Shown piece by piece: positions 24,060 to 30,989 of a stretch of DNA of 36,710 nt. Made by a program: the position numbers and the translations under genes. The notes beneath the pieces are model-generated. The model made no database searches. It was not told the origin of the DNA and saw only the letters and a list, made by a program, of their open reading frames with translations. Position 1 is the stretch's first letter, and each line of letters begins with the position of its first letter. Source of the DNA: an uncultured Bacteroidales bacterium (GTDB lineage: Bacteria; Bacteroidota; Bacteroidia; Bacteroidales; FEN-979); assembly GCA_903887775.1 (NCBI GenBank), contig CAISRB010000021.1, positions 1 through 36,710 of the forward strand, written 5' to 3'.

Positions 24060-25349
24060 TCAGGAGAAATCGGGATATTGGTATTCCTTATTCTCGAAAT
24101 TCCTGAGTTTGGCATAGCCGTCTTCACCCCGGCCCAGGAAATAATCGGGCAGCAGAGGTATCTTCCCGCCACCGCCAGGTGCATCCACAACATAAGTCGG
24201 AACGGCATACCCACTGGTATGGCCCCTGAGGCCTTCCATGATCGCAAGGCCTTTCTTAATAGTTGTCCTGAAATGGCCTGAGCCCAGAACCGGGTCGCAT
24301 TGGTAGATGTAATAAGGTTTAACCCTTGCACGCAGTAATGAATGCATCAGGTTTGTCATCACCTTAATATCGTCATTGATGCCTTTCAGAAGGACAGTCT
24401 GGCTTCCAAGCGGGATCCCTGCATTGGCGAGCTTTTCGCAAGCTTCTTTCACTTCGGGGGTCAGCTCAGCTCCATGTGTAAAGTGTATGCTGAGGAATAA
24501 AGGATGGTATTTCTTCAGCATGTTCACCAGCGGGCGGGTGATACGCTGCGGCATAACCACCGGTACTTTCGTGCCAATGCGGATGATCTCCACATGAGGG
24601 ATGCTGCGCAAACGTGAAAGAAGATATTCGAGATGCAGGTCAGGCATGGTCAACGGGTCACCACCTGAGATAAGCACATCGCGGATCTCCTGATGATTCT
24701 GTATATAGTCCAGGCCGGCTTCCCAGGCCTTTACTCCAACATGGCATTTATCCGTTGCTACCATTCGCGTACGTGTGCAGTACCTGCAATAGGTAGAACA
24801 GAAACCTGTGACAAGGAACAACACCCGGTCAGGATAACGGTGAACGATATTTTCTACAGGGCTGTCATGCTCTTCTGACAGAGGATCGGCATTTTCTCCC
24901 GGATGTACGATAAATTCATCGAATACAGGAACTACGCTTTTGCGTAAGGGATCATCCGGGTTTGTCCTGTCAAGCAGGCTGATATAATAAGGAGTTATCC
25001 TCAGGGGCAACGAGTGGTTGTTGCCATCAGGTTTAACTTCATTATCGGACAGAGTGATGAACTTTGAAAGTTGCTGAATTGAGCGGGCGCTGTTCTTGAT
25101 CTGCCAATGCCAGTTATTCCAATCCTTAAGCGTCGCTTCAGGAAAGAATTCCTGTAAAAAGGCAAGAGAACGTTCAGAGGTTAATGATTTATCGCGATCT
25201 GTGCGGGACTTGAGGTATTCGTCTAGGAGAGAGGCTTCGTCTATGAAGGATGTTTTACTTGGAGGCTCTTCGTCTTCGGGGAGTTCAGGACGAGGAATGG
25301 CCAGCTTCTCGTTGGGTGATTTTTCCATTGCTGTTTTTTGAATGTTCAA
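24060..25349 (-). CDS. kamA: Lysine 2,3-aminomutase (KamA, radical SAM/PLP)
   Basis: KamA converts L-lysine to beta-lysine (3,6-diaminohexanoate) using a 4Fe-4S cluster, S-adenosylmethionine and PLP. The 429-aa chain has the radical SAM motif CSTYCRYC (C184, C188, C191), a SAM-binding GG in LISGGDPL, and the PLP lysine K396 in DAPGGGGK. The two acidic residues thought to hold the lysine side-chain amine (D293 and D330 of the Clostridium enzyme) appear as D352 (YQCDPVLGSGHFRT) and D389 (VVDAPGGGGK), which favours lysine over glutamate. The N-terminal 30 residues are Pro/Glu-rich and variable; M8 is an alternative start. It is first of four minus-strand genes (ligase, ligase, GNAT). Degradation genes of the 3-keto-5-aminohexanoate pathway are absent, which points to synthesis. 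Confidence 0.94.
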   Translation of the reverse strand: MNIQKTAMEKSPNEKLAIPRPELPEDEEPPSKTSFIDEASLLDEYLKSRTDRDKSLTSERSLAFLQEFFPEATLKDWNNWHWQIKNSARSIQQLSKFITLSDNEVKPDGNNHSLPLRITPYYISLLDRTNPDDPLRKSVVPVFDEFIVHPGENADPLSEEHDSPVENIVHRYPDRVLFLVTGFCSTYCRYCTRTRMVATDKCHVGVKAWEAGLDYIQNHQEIRDVLISGGDPLTMPDLHLEYLLSRLRSIPHVEIIRIGTKVPVVMPQRITRPLVNMLKKYHPLFLSIHFTHGAELTPEVKEACEKLANAGIPLGSQTVLLKGINDDIKVMTNLMHSLLRARVKPYYIYQCDPVLGSGHFRTTIKKGLAIMEGLRGHTSGYAVPTYVVDAPGGGGKIPLLPDYFLGRGEDGYAKLRNFENKEYQYPDFS

Positions 25350-25460
25350 TTAGTATTAATTTATAGATGTTCTTGTTAATTATAACGGATGAAGTAACGT
25401 TGAAATCTCAGATTATTATATAAAGAAAGTATTAACATTTTTATTTTCTTTTTTCGCGTA

Positions 25461-25468
25461 CAAAAATA
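25461..25468 (-). promoter_or_regulatory. Possible -7 box of the kamA operon
   Basis: TATTTTTG on the minus strand fits TAnnTTTG and would give a leader of about 108 nt before the ATG at 25349. No matching -33 box is seen. The surrounding gap (25350-25553) is very AT-rich, with no other clear signal for kamA. Confidence 0.3.
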
Positions 25469-25516
25469 CATCGCAATTAGCCTTGATTTTTATTTAATTT
25501 TGGTATTTATCATAAA

Positions 25517-25539
25517 TTTTGTTAACATTATTTTGTTAA
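25517..25539. repeat. 9-bp direct repeat TTTTGTTAA before the hydrolase
   Basis: TTTTGTTAA occurs at 25517-25525 and 25531-25539 (14-bp period), just upstream of the hydrolase start at 25554. It could be a promoter or operator half-site pair, or chance in AT-rich DNA. Confidence 0.35.
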
Positions 25540-25553
25540 TAAACTTCCTCTGA

Positions 25554-26324
25554 ATGAAGCTGTTCTGCAGGCAATCAGGAAACGGTCCACCGATGGTCAT
25601 TCTTCACGGACTGTTTGGTATTTCTGACAATTGGGTAAGCATTGCACGTGAACTTGGCGAACAGTATACTGTTTACGTTCCCGACCTTCGCAATCACGGG
25701 CAGTCGCCGCATAGTGATGTTTTGAATTTTAGTGCACTGGAGGATGATTTACTTGAGTTGACCGAAGAATACTCGCTCGGTGAAATCGTGCTTATGGGCC
25801 ATTCACTGGGAGGAAAAACAGCCATGCACTTTGCATTGCATCATCCGGAGAAAATTAAAAAACTGATCATTGTTGATATCGGACTGCGGAAAACCCCTGC
25901 GGATATGGAACATCAGATGCTGATCAATGCCATGCTGAACGTTGATTTGTCAAAGGCCAGGGCGCGGTCTGATGTGGATCGTCAGCTTGAAACAACAGTT
26001 CACAGCATGCGTTTAAGGCAGTTTTTATTGAAGAACGTTTACTGGCGCAACAAGCATGCACTTGACTGGAGGCTTAACCTGCCCGCGATAAATGATAATC
26101 TTTTAAATATGTTAGAAGGCGTTGATATTCCCGGACAATATACGGGGCCTGTTCTTTTCATTCGCGGCGGCCGTTCTGATTATATCCGTGATGAGGACCT
26201 GGGTGAGCTGAAAAATAAATTCCCCGGGCTCCTGGTGAAGACCATTCCGGAGGCCGGACATTGGGTTCACGCGGATTCACCCGGGGAATTCCTGCAAGCC
26301 GTCAGGGCTTTCCTTGATCAGTAG
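25554..26324 (+). CDS. Alpha/beta hydrolase (YbfF-like esterase)
   Basis: A 256-aa alpha/beta-fold hydrolase, close in layout to the YbfF esterase group. Oxyanion-hole HGLFG (18-22), YVPDLRNHGQSP, nucleophile S84 in GHSLGG, acid D in GGRSDYI (about 210), and catalytic His in AGHWVHADSP (about 237). No signal peptide, so it is cytoplasmic. The stop overlaps the stop of the converging LiaF-like gene by 7 bases (26318-26324). The natural ester is unknown; thioesterase or acyl-ester cleavage is typical of the family. Confidence 0.93.
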   Translation: MKLFCRQSGNGPPMVILHGLFGISDNWVSIARELGEQYTVYVPDLRNHGQSPHSDVLNFSALEDDLLELTEEYSLGEIVLMGHSLGGKTAMHFALHHPEKIKKLIIVDIGLRKTPADMEHQMLINAMLNVDLSKARARSDVDRQLETTVHSMRLRQFLLKNVYWRNKHALDWRLNLPAINDNLLNMLEGVDIPGQYTGPVLFIRGGRSDYIRDEDLGELKNKFPGLLVKTIPEAGHWVHADSPGEFLQAVRAFLDQ

Positions 26325-27250
26325 CGGCTTACATCAATACTGGAGACAGCGGTTTCAATGGTTATATAGACCTTCTTCTTACTGCTGTTGAAGTTTGATG
26401 TCTGATACATCCGGTCAGCTTTTTTCTCAAATCCTTTGAAATTTCTGCTGATCAGGAAAGACTCTGAGTTGATCTGGCAGCCTGAACCTTCGGGAACTTC
26501 AACTTTGATGGATGATGCTCCTGCATTCAGGGAAACAAACGTACGGGGACTTTTATCTCCCAGTCTCATCTTAATGGATGATGCGCCTGCATCGACTGAA
26601 ACGGTATCAATGATATAATTCGTGAGGTCGAGGTTCATTTCGGCCGCTCCTATGTCGAAAATCATTTTCCATGCAGGTTTTTCATTTAGTTTGATATCAA
26701 CCTTATTGCTGTGCACTGAACTTCTTACATGGTCTTTCTCGAGAGAGAGGTTTATGGTTTTTACACCCAGTGTGTCATTCGAGGTGAGTGAATAGTTACC
26801 AATATCGCCGGTTTTCTTAAAGCTTAAAAAATCGGAGGTGAGGCCTTCAATGGTAAATGAACCGGCTGCGGCATCAAGGTCAAGAATACCACGTTTTGTA
26901 AGGGAATCGGGAGGTACGCTGAGATCCTGTTCCGAGTAATTTCCGGGGCTGTTATTATCATCGTCGCTCCAGTCATAGTGGTGCTGCCATCCGTTATGAA
27001 GGCCCCACCATGGGGAGCGTTCGGTAAGCCGGTTGAAAAAAGTCACAGTGAAAGCAAGGACAATGATCACGGCAATTATCTTGTAAAGATCCTTGACTGG
27101 AAGGACAGCAATTCCCCAAAATACGAGGATCAGGGGCCAGAGGTTCCAGATGATGTGCCATCCGGAGTTAATTAATCCCAGGTTGCTCAGCAGTATCAGG
27201 AGGCCGAGAGCGATCAGGATAACAGGCCAGAAAACATGTCTGAATTTCAT
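26318..27250 (-). CDS. LiaF-like membrane protein with beta-repeat C-terminal domain
   Basis: The 310-aa product has three N-terminal membrane helices (about 6-27, 33-50 and 56-72) of the LiaI/LiaF-like type (PVILIALGLLILLSNLG, WPLILVFWGIAVL). From about 115, a domain of repeating beta strands follows (LDLDAAAGSFTIEGL, MIFDIGAAEMNLDLTN, SVDAGASSIKMRLGD, SLNAGASSIKVEVP). This looks like the repeat domain of LiaF/DUF4097-like proteins. Such proteins act with PspC domains in cell-envelope stress sensing. It lies 24 bases after a PspC-domain gene, so a joint role is likely. The regulator they would act on is not in the window. Confidence 0.8.
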   Translation of the reverse strand: MKFRHVFWPVILIALGLLILLSNLGLINSGWHIIWNLWPLILVFWGIAVLPVKDLYKIIAVIIVLAFTVTFFNRLTERSPWWGLHNGWQHHYDWSDDDNNSPGNYSEQDLSVPPDSLTKRGILDLDAAAGSFTIEGLTSDFLSFKKTGDIGNYSLTSNDTLGVKTINLSLEKDHVRSSVHSNKVDIKLNEKPAWKMIFDIGAAEMNLDLTNYIIDTVSVDAGASSIKMRLGDKSPRTFVSLNAGASSIKVEVPEGSGCQINSESFLISRNFKGFEKKADRMYQTSNFNSSKKKVYITIETAVSSIDVSRY

Positions 27251-27274
27251 ATAAGTTGATATTAATCGTGAATA

Positions 27275-27772
27275 CTATTTTTTTCCGGTAAAGGCATTAA
27301 AAAGAAGTCCGCCACCTATGACGACAAGGATGACAGGCCAGAGATCGCCAAAATCAATATTCGGAATGAGCTGGTTGGCCAGGAAAAGAGCACCAAGGGT
27401 TATCAGTACCAGTCCGCCAATAAGGCTTCCTTTTGATTTTGCATTTGAGTTGGGAGGTTCAGGCGCCTTAAAAGGATCCTGTGAAGAGAAAGGATCCTTA
27501 GGTTTCACTGGATCAGCCGAAGCTGAAGGTTCCTGGTTTGGAGAGGAAGAAGGAGATGACTGGGTGTTGAACTGTTCGTATGTGACAGGTTTTTCAGGAG
27601 TAACAACCCAAAGTACAAAGTAGATCAGCACACCTCCGCCACCTGCAAAGGCAAGGATGACGAAAGCAAGACGGAGCAGCAAAGGATCCGTGTCGAAGTA
27701 TTCAGCAAGGCCTCCGGCGACGCCCGCGATTTTGCGGTCAATGAGGCTACGGTATAAACGTTTAGGTTCCAT
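27275..27772 (-). CDS. PspC-domain envelope-stress protein
   Basis: A 165-aa protein. PspC domain at 1-60: KRLYRSLIDRKIAGVAGGLAEYFDTDPLLLRLAFVIL, then a Gly-rich membrane turn and YFVLWVVTPEKP. A Pro/Ser-rich linker (about 70-110, PSSSPNQEPSASADPVKPKDP) leads to two LiaI/LiaF-like membrane helices (about 114-131 and 140-158). Co-oriented between tatC upstream and the LiaF-like gene downstream. It is probably part of a membrane-stress response, by analogy with Psp/Lia systems. Confidence 0.9.
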   Translation of the reverse strand: MEPKRLYRSLIDRKIAGVAGGLAEYFDTDPLLLRLAFVILAFAGGGGVLIYFVLWVVTPEKPVTYEQFNTQSSPSSSPNQEPSASADPVKPKDPFSSQDPFKAPEPPNSNAKSKGSLIGGLVLITLGALFLANQLIPNIDFGDLWPVILVVIGGGLLFNAFTGKK

Positions 27773-27825
27773 TTTAAGTTTGTTTTTATGAAAGCTTAGA
27801 CGTTATTCCTGCAGGCAGGTTACAG

Positions 27826-28665
27826 TTAGCCGGCCGGCTGCATTTTCCTGCGGTACATTCGGGAAGAAAGAACAACGCTCAGTTCGAAAAGGCCGTAAAG
27901 AGGGATGGCAACGATCATCTGGCTGAAGACGTCGGGACTGGGAGTGATCACTCCGGCAGCGATAAGGATGATGACAAGGGTATGTTTCCGGTATTTTTTA
28001 AGAATGGCCGGTGTAAGGATACCGATTTTTGTGAGCAGTAATATCAGAACCGGAAGTTCAAAAACAAGACCCATCAGTAAGGTGAGAAGTGTGATATTGC
28101 TGACATAGGAAGTGAGGGCAATCTGGTTTTTCACTGTGGCGCTGACAGTGTATCCGCCAAGAAAATTAATCATCAGAGGGGCGACAAGAAAATATGAGAA
28201 CAGCACCCCGGTCACGAACAACAGGAATACAACGAAAACTGCCCCCCTCGATGCATTTCTCTCCTTTTCAGTGAGGCCGGGTTTGATAAACCTCCATAAT
28301 TCCCATAATATATAAGGCAGGGCAAGGATCAGTCCGGCTATAAGGGAAATGTTCATATGGGCAAGGAACTGCCCTGCAAGGCTGATGTTGATCAGTTCGA
28401 AATTCGACGGGTCAATGCAAAGAGAGGGCATTGAGATCATGCTTCCCAGCTTGCAAAGGAAACGGTAAGTGATAAAATCCTTTGATTTCGGCGCCAGGAG
28501 GATGGTGTCGAACAGGATGTCTTTAAAGGCAAATGCCAGGAGCGAAAAAAGGAATGCCACGAGTACCGAACGCCAGATAGTTCCCCTGAGCACGTCAAGG
28601 TGCTCCCAGAAGCTCATTTCTTCGCCTTCCTTATTTTTTTTACTGAAACCCGGTATTCCGATCAT
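27826..28665 (-). CDS. tatC: Sec-independent protein translocase subunit TatC
   Basis: TatC is the signal-peptide receptor of the twin-arginine pathway, which exports folded proteins. Six membrane helices are visible, with LPYILWELWRFIKPGLTEKERNAS (conserved Glu of the first periplasmic-to-cytoplasmic loop region) and GVITPSPDVFSQMIVAIPLYGLFELSVV near the end. The ATG at 28665 (MIGIPGFSKKNKEGEEMSFW) is chosen, since upstream residues are not family-like and a -7 box sits just before it; this gives about 279 aa. The N-terminal HLxELR motif reads HLDVLR, so the Glu that contacts the RR signal in E. coli (E15) is Val here. No tatA/B is adjacent. Confidence 0.92.
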   Translation of the reverse strand: MIGIPGFSKKNKEGEEMSFWEHLDVLRGTIWRSVLVAFLFSLLAFAFKDILFDTILLAPKSKDFITYRFLCKLGSMISMPSLCIDPSNFELINISLAGQFLAHMNISLIAGLILALPYILWELWRFIKPGLTEKERNASRGAVFVVFLLFVTGVLFSYFLVAPLMINFLGGYTVSATVKNQIALTSYVSNITLLTLLMGLVFELPVLILLLTKIGILTPAILKKYRKHTLVIILIAAGVITPSPDVFSQMIVAIPLYGLFELSVVLSSRMYRRKMQPAG

Positions 28666-28672
28666 AGAAAAG

Positions 28673-28680
28673 CAAAAGTA
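28673..28680 (-). promoter_or_regulatory. -7 box (TACTTTTG) directly before tatC
   Basis: The minus-strand TACTTTTG ends 7 bases before the tatC ATG (28665). The leader would be only a few bases. No good -33 TTTG. Confidence 0.45.
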
Positions 28681-28762
28681 AAAATAATTCCCGATCCTCT
28701 TTCCATTCGCGGCATTCATTTGACATTTTACCTAAAGACTTTATACATTTTATATGAGCCTG

Positions 28763-28793
28763 TTGTGTATTTGAGGTTTTTACCGTAGGTTTG
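28763..28793 (+). promoter_or_regulatory. Promoter of the RND efflux operon
   Basis: TTG (28763-28765), 20 bases, TAGGTTTG (28786-28793). It lies 19 bases before the GTG start at 28813 and drives the efflux genes. Confidence 0.55.
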
Positions 28794-28812
28794 AAATCTT
28801 ATTACAGCCGAG

Positions 28813-30060
28813 GTGTCTGCAGTTACTAAAAGATCAACTTTATTTTTATACCTGTTGCTGCTTAATCTTATTTTATACAGCCAGGTTCATGATCTTGATT
28901 ATTATATCAACCAGGGTGTGGCTAACAATCCTGTGTTAAAAGACCTGTCGAACCAGATCCGTTCAAACCAATACGACAGCCTGATCACGAGGGCTTCTTA
29001 TCTCCCCCAGGTCAGTTTTAACGCCATGATGATGTATGCACCGGTGGTCGACGGATGGGGATACAGTGATGTGATCACAAACGGGCAGGAGCTCAGCGGT
29101 ACTCTGAATGTCAATCAGCAGATATTCAATAAAAAAACGAGGGAGGTAAATTATCAGAAGGTCGGGCTGGAAAACCGCAGCCTGAAGAATTCCCGGGATC
29201 TGAGCATCAATGAACTGAAAAAAGCAATAACGGCACAATATCTTTCTGCATACTCAGCCTTGCAGGAATCGCAATTTCAGCAGGAGATACTTTCGACGCT
29301 CAAAGAGGAAGAAATGGTTTTAAAGATGTGGGTGCAAAAAGGCACTTACAGGCAAACCGATTATCTTTCGGTAAAGGTCGAGATCATACAGCTTGAAAGG
29401 AATATAAAGAATCTTGACCTTCAGTACAGGAAAGAATTTTCGAACCTTAATGTGATCTGCGGTTTAACCGACACTGCCCATGTCAGGCTGGGACTGCCTA
29501 CGATTGAAGAAATACTGAAAAAATCACCCGAAAATTCACTTTTCTTCAGGAAGTTTGTAATCGACAGTTTAAAAATCCAGACCGAGAAACTGCTCATCGA
29601 CCGTAAATATAAACCAACCGTGAACTGGTTTTCCGACGGGGGTCTGATCAATAATGAACCGGTCTACCTTTACCAGAATTTCGGGATCAGTTTCGGCATG
29701 AGCCTTAGCCTGCCGGTATATGATGGTAACCAGAGGAAATACAATTATAGCAAGATCAGGATACAGGAGGAGACAAGAAAGAATTACCGGGATTTTTTCA
29801 GGGCACAGTATAATGCACAGCTTAAACAGCTAAAAGAAGAGCTTGACAATGTCCGCTTACTTGCTGTTGACAATGACAGGCAGGTTGAGGTGGTGAAAAT
29901 GCTGGTGGCACAGGAAAGGGCCGAACTTAACAGCGGAACACTGACCATTACAGATTATATCCTGGCCTTAAAGAACCTGATCGAGGCTTTGCACGAAGGG
30001 GTGCAGTACCAGATCAGGGCACAATACATTCTGAACGAAATTAACTTCTGGAAACAATGA
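28813..30060 (+). CDS. Outer-membrane efflux protein (TolC family)
   Basis: The 415-aa product is the outer-membrane channel of a tripartite pump. The start is GTG 28813 (no ATG fits), followed by a signal peptide (STLFLYLLLLNLILYS). The mature part has the two long helical repeats of the TolC fold: DLDYYINQGVANNPVLKDLSNQIRSNQYDS, and a second half with FGISFGMSLSLPVYDGNQRKYNYSKIR. It is short for TolC proteins but in range for Bacteroidota members. The stop overlaps the adaptor start (ATGA). Confidence 0.9.
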   Translation: MSAVTKRSTLFLYLLLLNLILYSQVHDLDYYINQGVANNPVLKDLSNQIRSNQYDSLITRASYLPQVSFNAMMMYAPVVDGWGYSDVITNGQELSGTLNVNQQIFNKKTREVNYQKVGLENRSLKNSRDLSINELKKAITAQYLSAYSALQESQFQQEILSTLKEEEMVLKMWVQKGTYRQTDYLSVKVEIIQLERNIKNLDLQYRKEFSNLNVICGLTDTAHVRLGLPTIEEILKKSPENSLFFRKFVIDSLKIQTEKLLIDRKYKPTVNWFSDGGLINNEPVYLYQNFGISFGMSLSLPVYDGNQRKYNYSKIRIQEETRKNYRDFFRAQYNAQLKQLKEELDNVRLLAVDNDRQVEVVKMLVAQERAELNSGTLTITDYILALKNLIEALHEGVQYQIRAQYILNEINFWKQ

Positions 30061-30974
30061 AACAAAGGACGATAATGCTGTTCCTGCCGGGCTTGCTGGG
30101 CCTTGTTCTCCTGAGTTCATGCAGGAACAACCATGGGTCGGAAGAAAAAGCGGTAAGGGCGGTGGTCCCGGTGACCGTTACCGCTGTGAGGACCGGCACC
30201 ATGACCGAGTATGCAGAATTTCCTGCAACTTCCTCCTTTCTTGAGAAAGCAGTCATCAAGTCGCCAATCACAGGTTACGTGGAAAAATGTTTTGTATCGG
30301 CAGGGGACCGTGCAATAAAGAACGAGCTCTTGTTTGAACTCAGGACCAGGGAAGCAACCGTATTGTACCAGGACAGCGTGCATGCCCTGGGCATTACCGG
30401 GCTTATCCAGGTAAGGGCATCAATAGAAGGGCTTGTCACGATTATCAATCACCCGAAAGGAGACTTTATGCAGGAAGGCGAACCGCTTTGTACACTGGTC
30501 CTGCCACAGAGCCTGGTTTTCATCCTGGAGCTTCCCTATGAACTTAAAGATTACATCAGGCTGGGCAATGAATGCGTGCTTCTTCTGCCCGACAATGAAA
30601 AGCTGAGCGCCACGATTCATGCCGTATTACCTGCAATGACAGGCTCCTCACAGACAATACGGGTTATCCTTGAACCCCGGAAAACAATGCCGTTGCCCGA
30701 AAACCTTATGGCAAAAGTGAAAATTGTCAGGTCATTGAAAAATCATGTCCTCATACTTCCGAAGTCTTCCGTCCTCAGTGATGAGGTGATGAAGAGTTTT
30801 TGGGTGATGAAGCTGGTCAATGACACGATGGCGGTGAAAGTTCCCGTTAAAACAGGCATAACAGGCACCGACAGCATCGAAGTTGTTTCCCCCGCCTTTA
30901 CTGCTGCAGATCGTTTCCTTACCAGCGGCAATTACGGAATCGGGGATACCGCCATAATCAGGATAATCAAGTAA
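30057..30974 (+). CDS. RND efflux periplasmic adaptor (short, hairpin-poor lipoprotein)
   Basis: Membrane-fusion subunit linking the RND pump to TolC. The 305-aa product has a lipobox LLSSC (Cys 22). The barrel-sandwich (lipoyl-like) halves are near KSPITGYVEKCFVSAGDRAIKNELLFEL (about 70-97) and IEGLVTIINHPKGDFMQEGEPLCTLV. Between them only about 25 residues occur, so the long helical hairpin of AcrA-type adaptors is missing. The beta-barrel and membrane-proximal parts follow to 305. The next gene starts 15 bases downstream (ATG 30990). Confidence 0.86.
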   Translation: MKQRTIMLFLPGLLGLVLLSSCRNNHGSEEKAVRAVVPVTVTAVRTGTMTEYAEFPATSSFLEKAVIKSPITGYVEKCFVSAGDRAIKNELLFELRTREATVLYQDSVHALGITGLIQVRASIEGLVTIINHPKGDFMQEGEPLCTLVLPQSLVFILELPYELKDYIRLGNECVLLLPDNEKLSATIHAVLPAMTGSSQTIRVILEPRKTMPLPENLMAKVKIVRSLKNHVLILPKSSVLSDEVMKSFWVMKLVNDTMAVKVPVKTGITGTDSIEVVSPAFTAADRFLTSGNYGIGDTAIIRIIK

Positions 30975-30989
30975 GCCTTGCCGATTAAG

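Noticed and set aside
24060-25349. Lysine fermentation pathway
   Set aside because: No 5,6-aminomutase, dehydrogenase or thiolase-type genes (kdd, kce, kal) are nearby.
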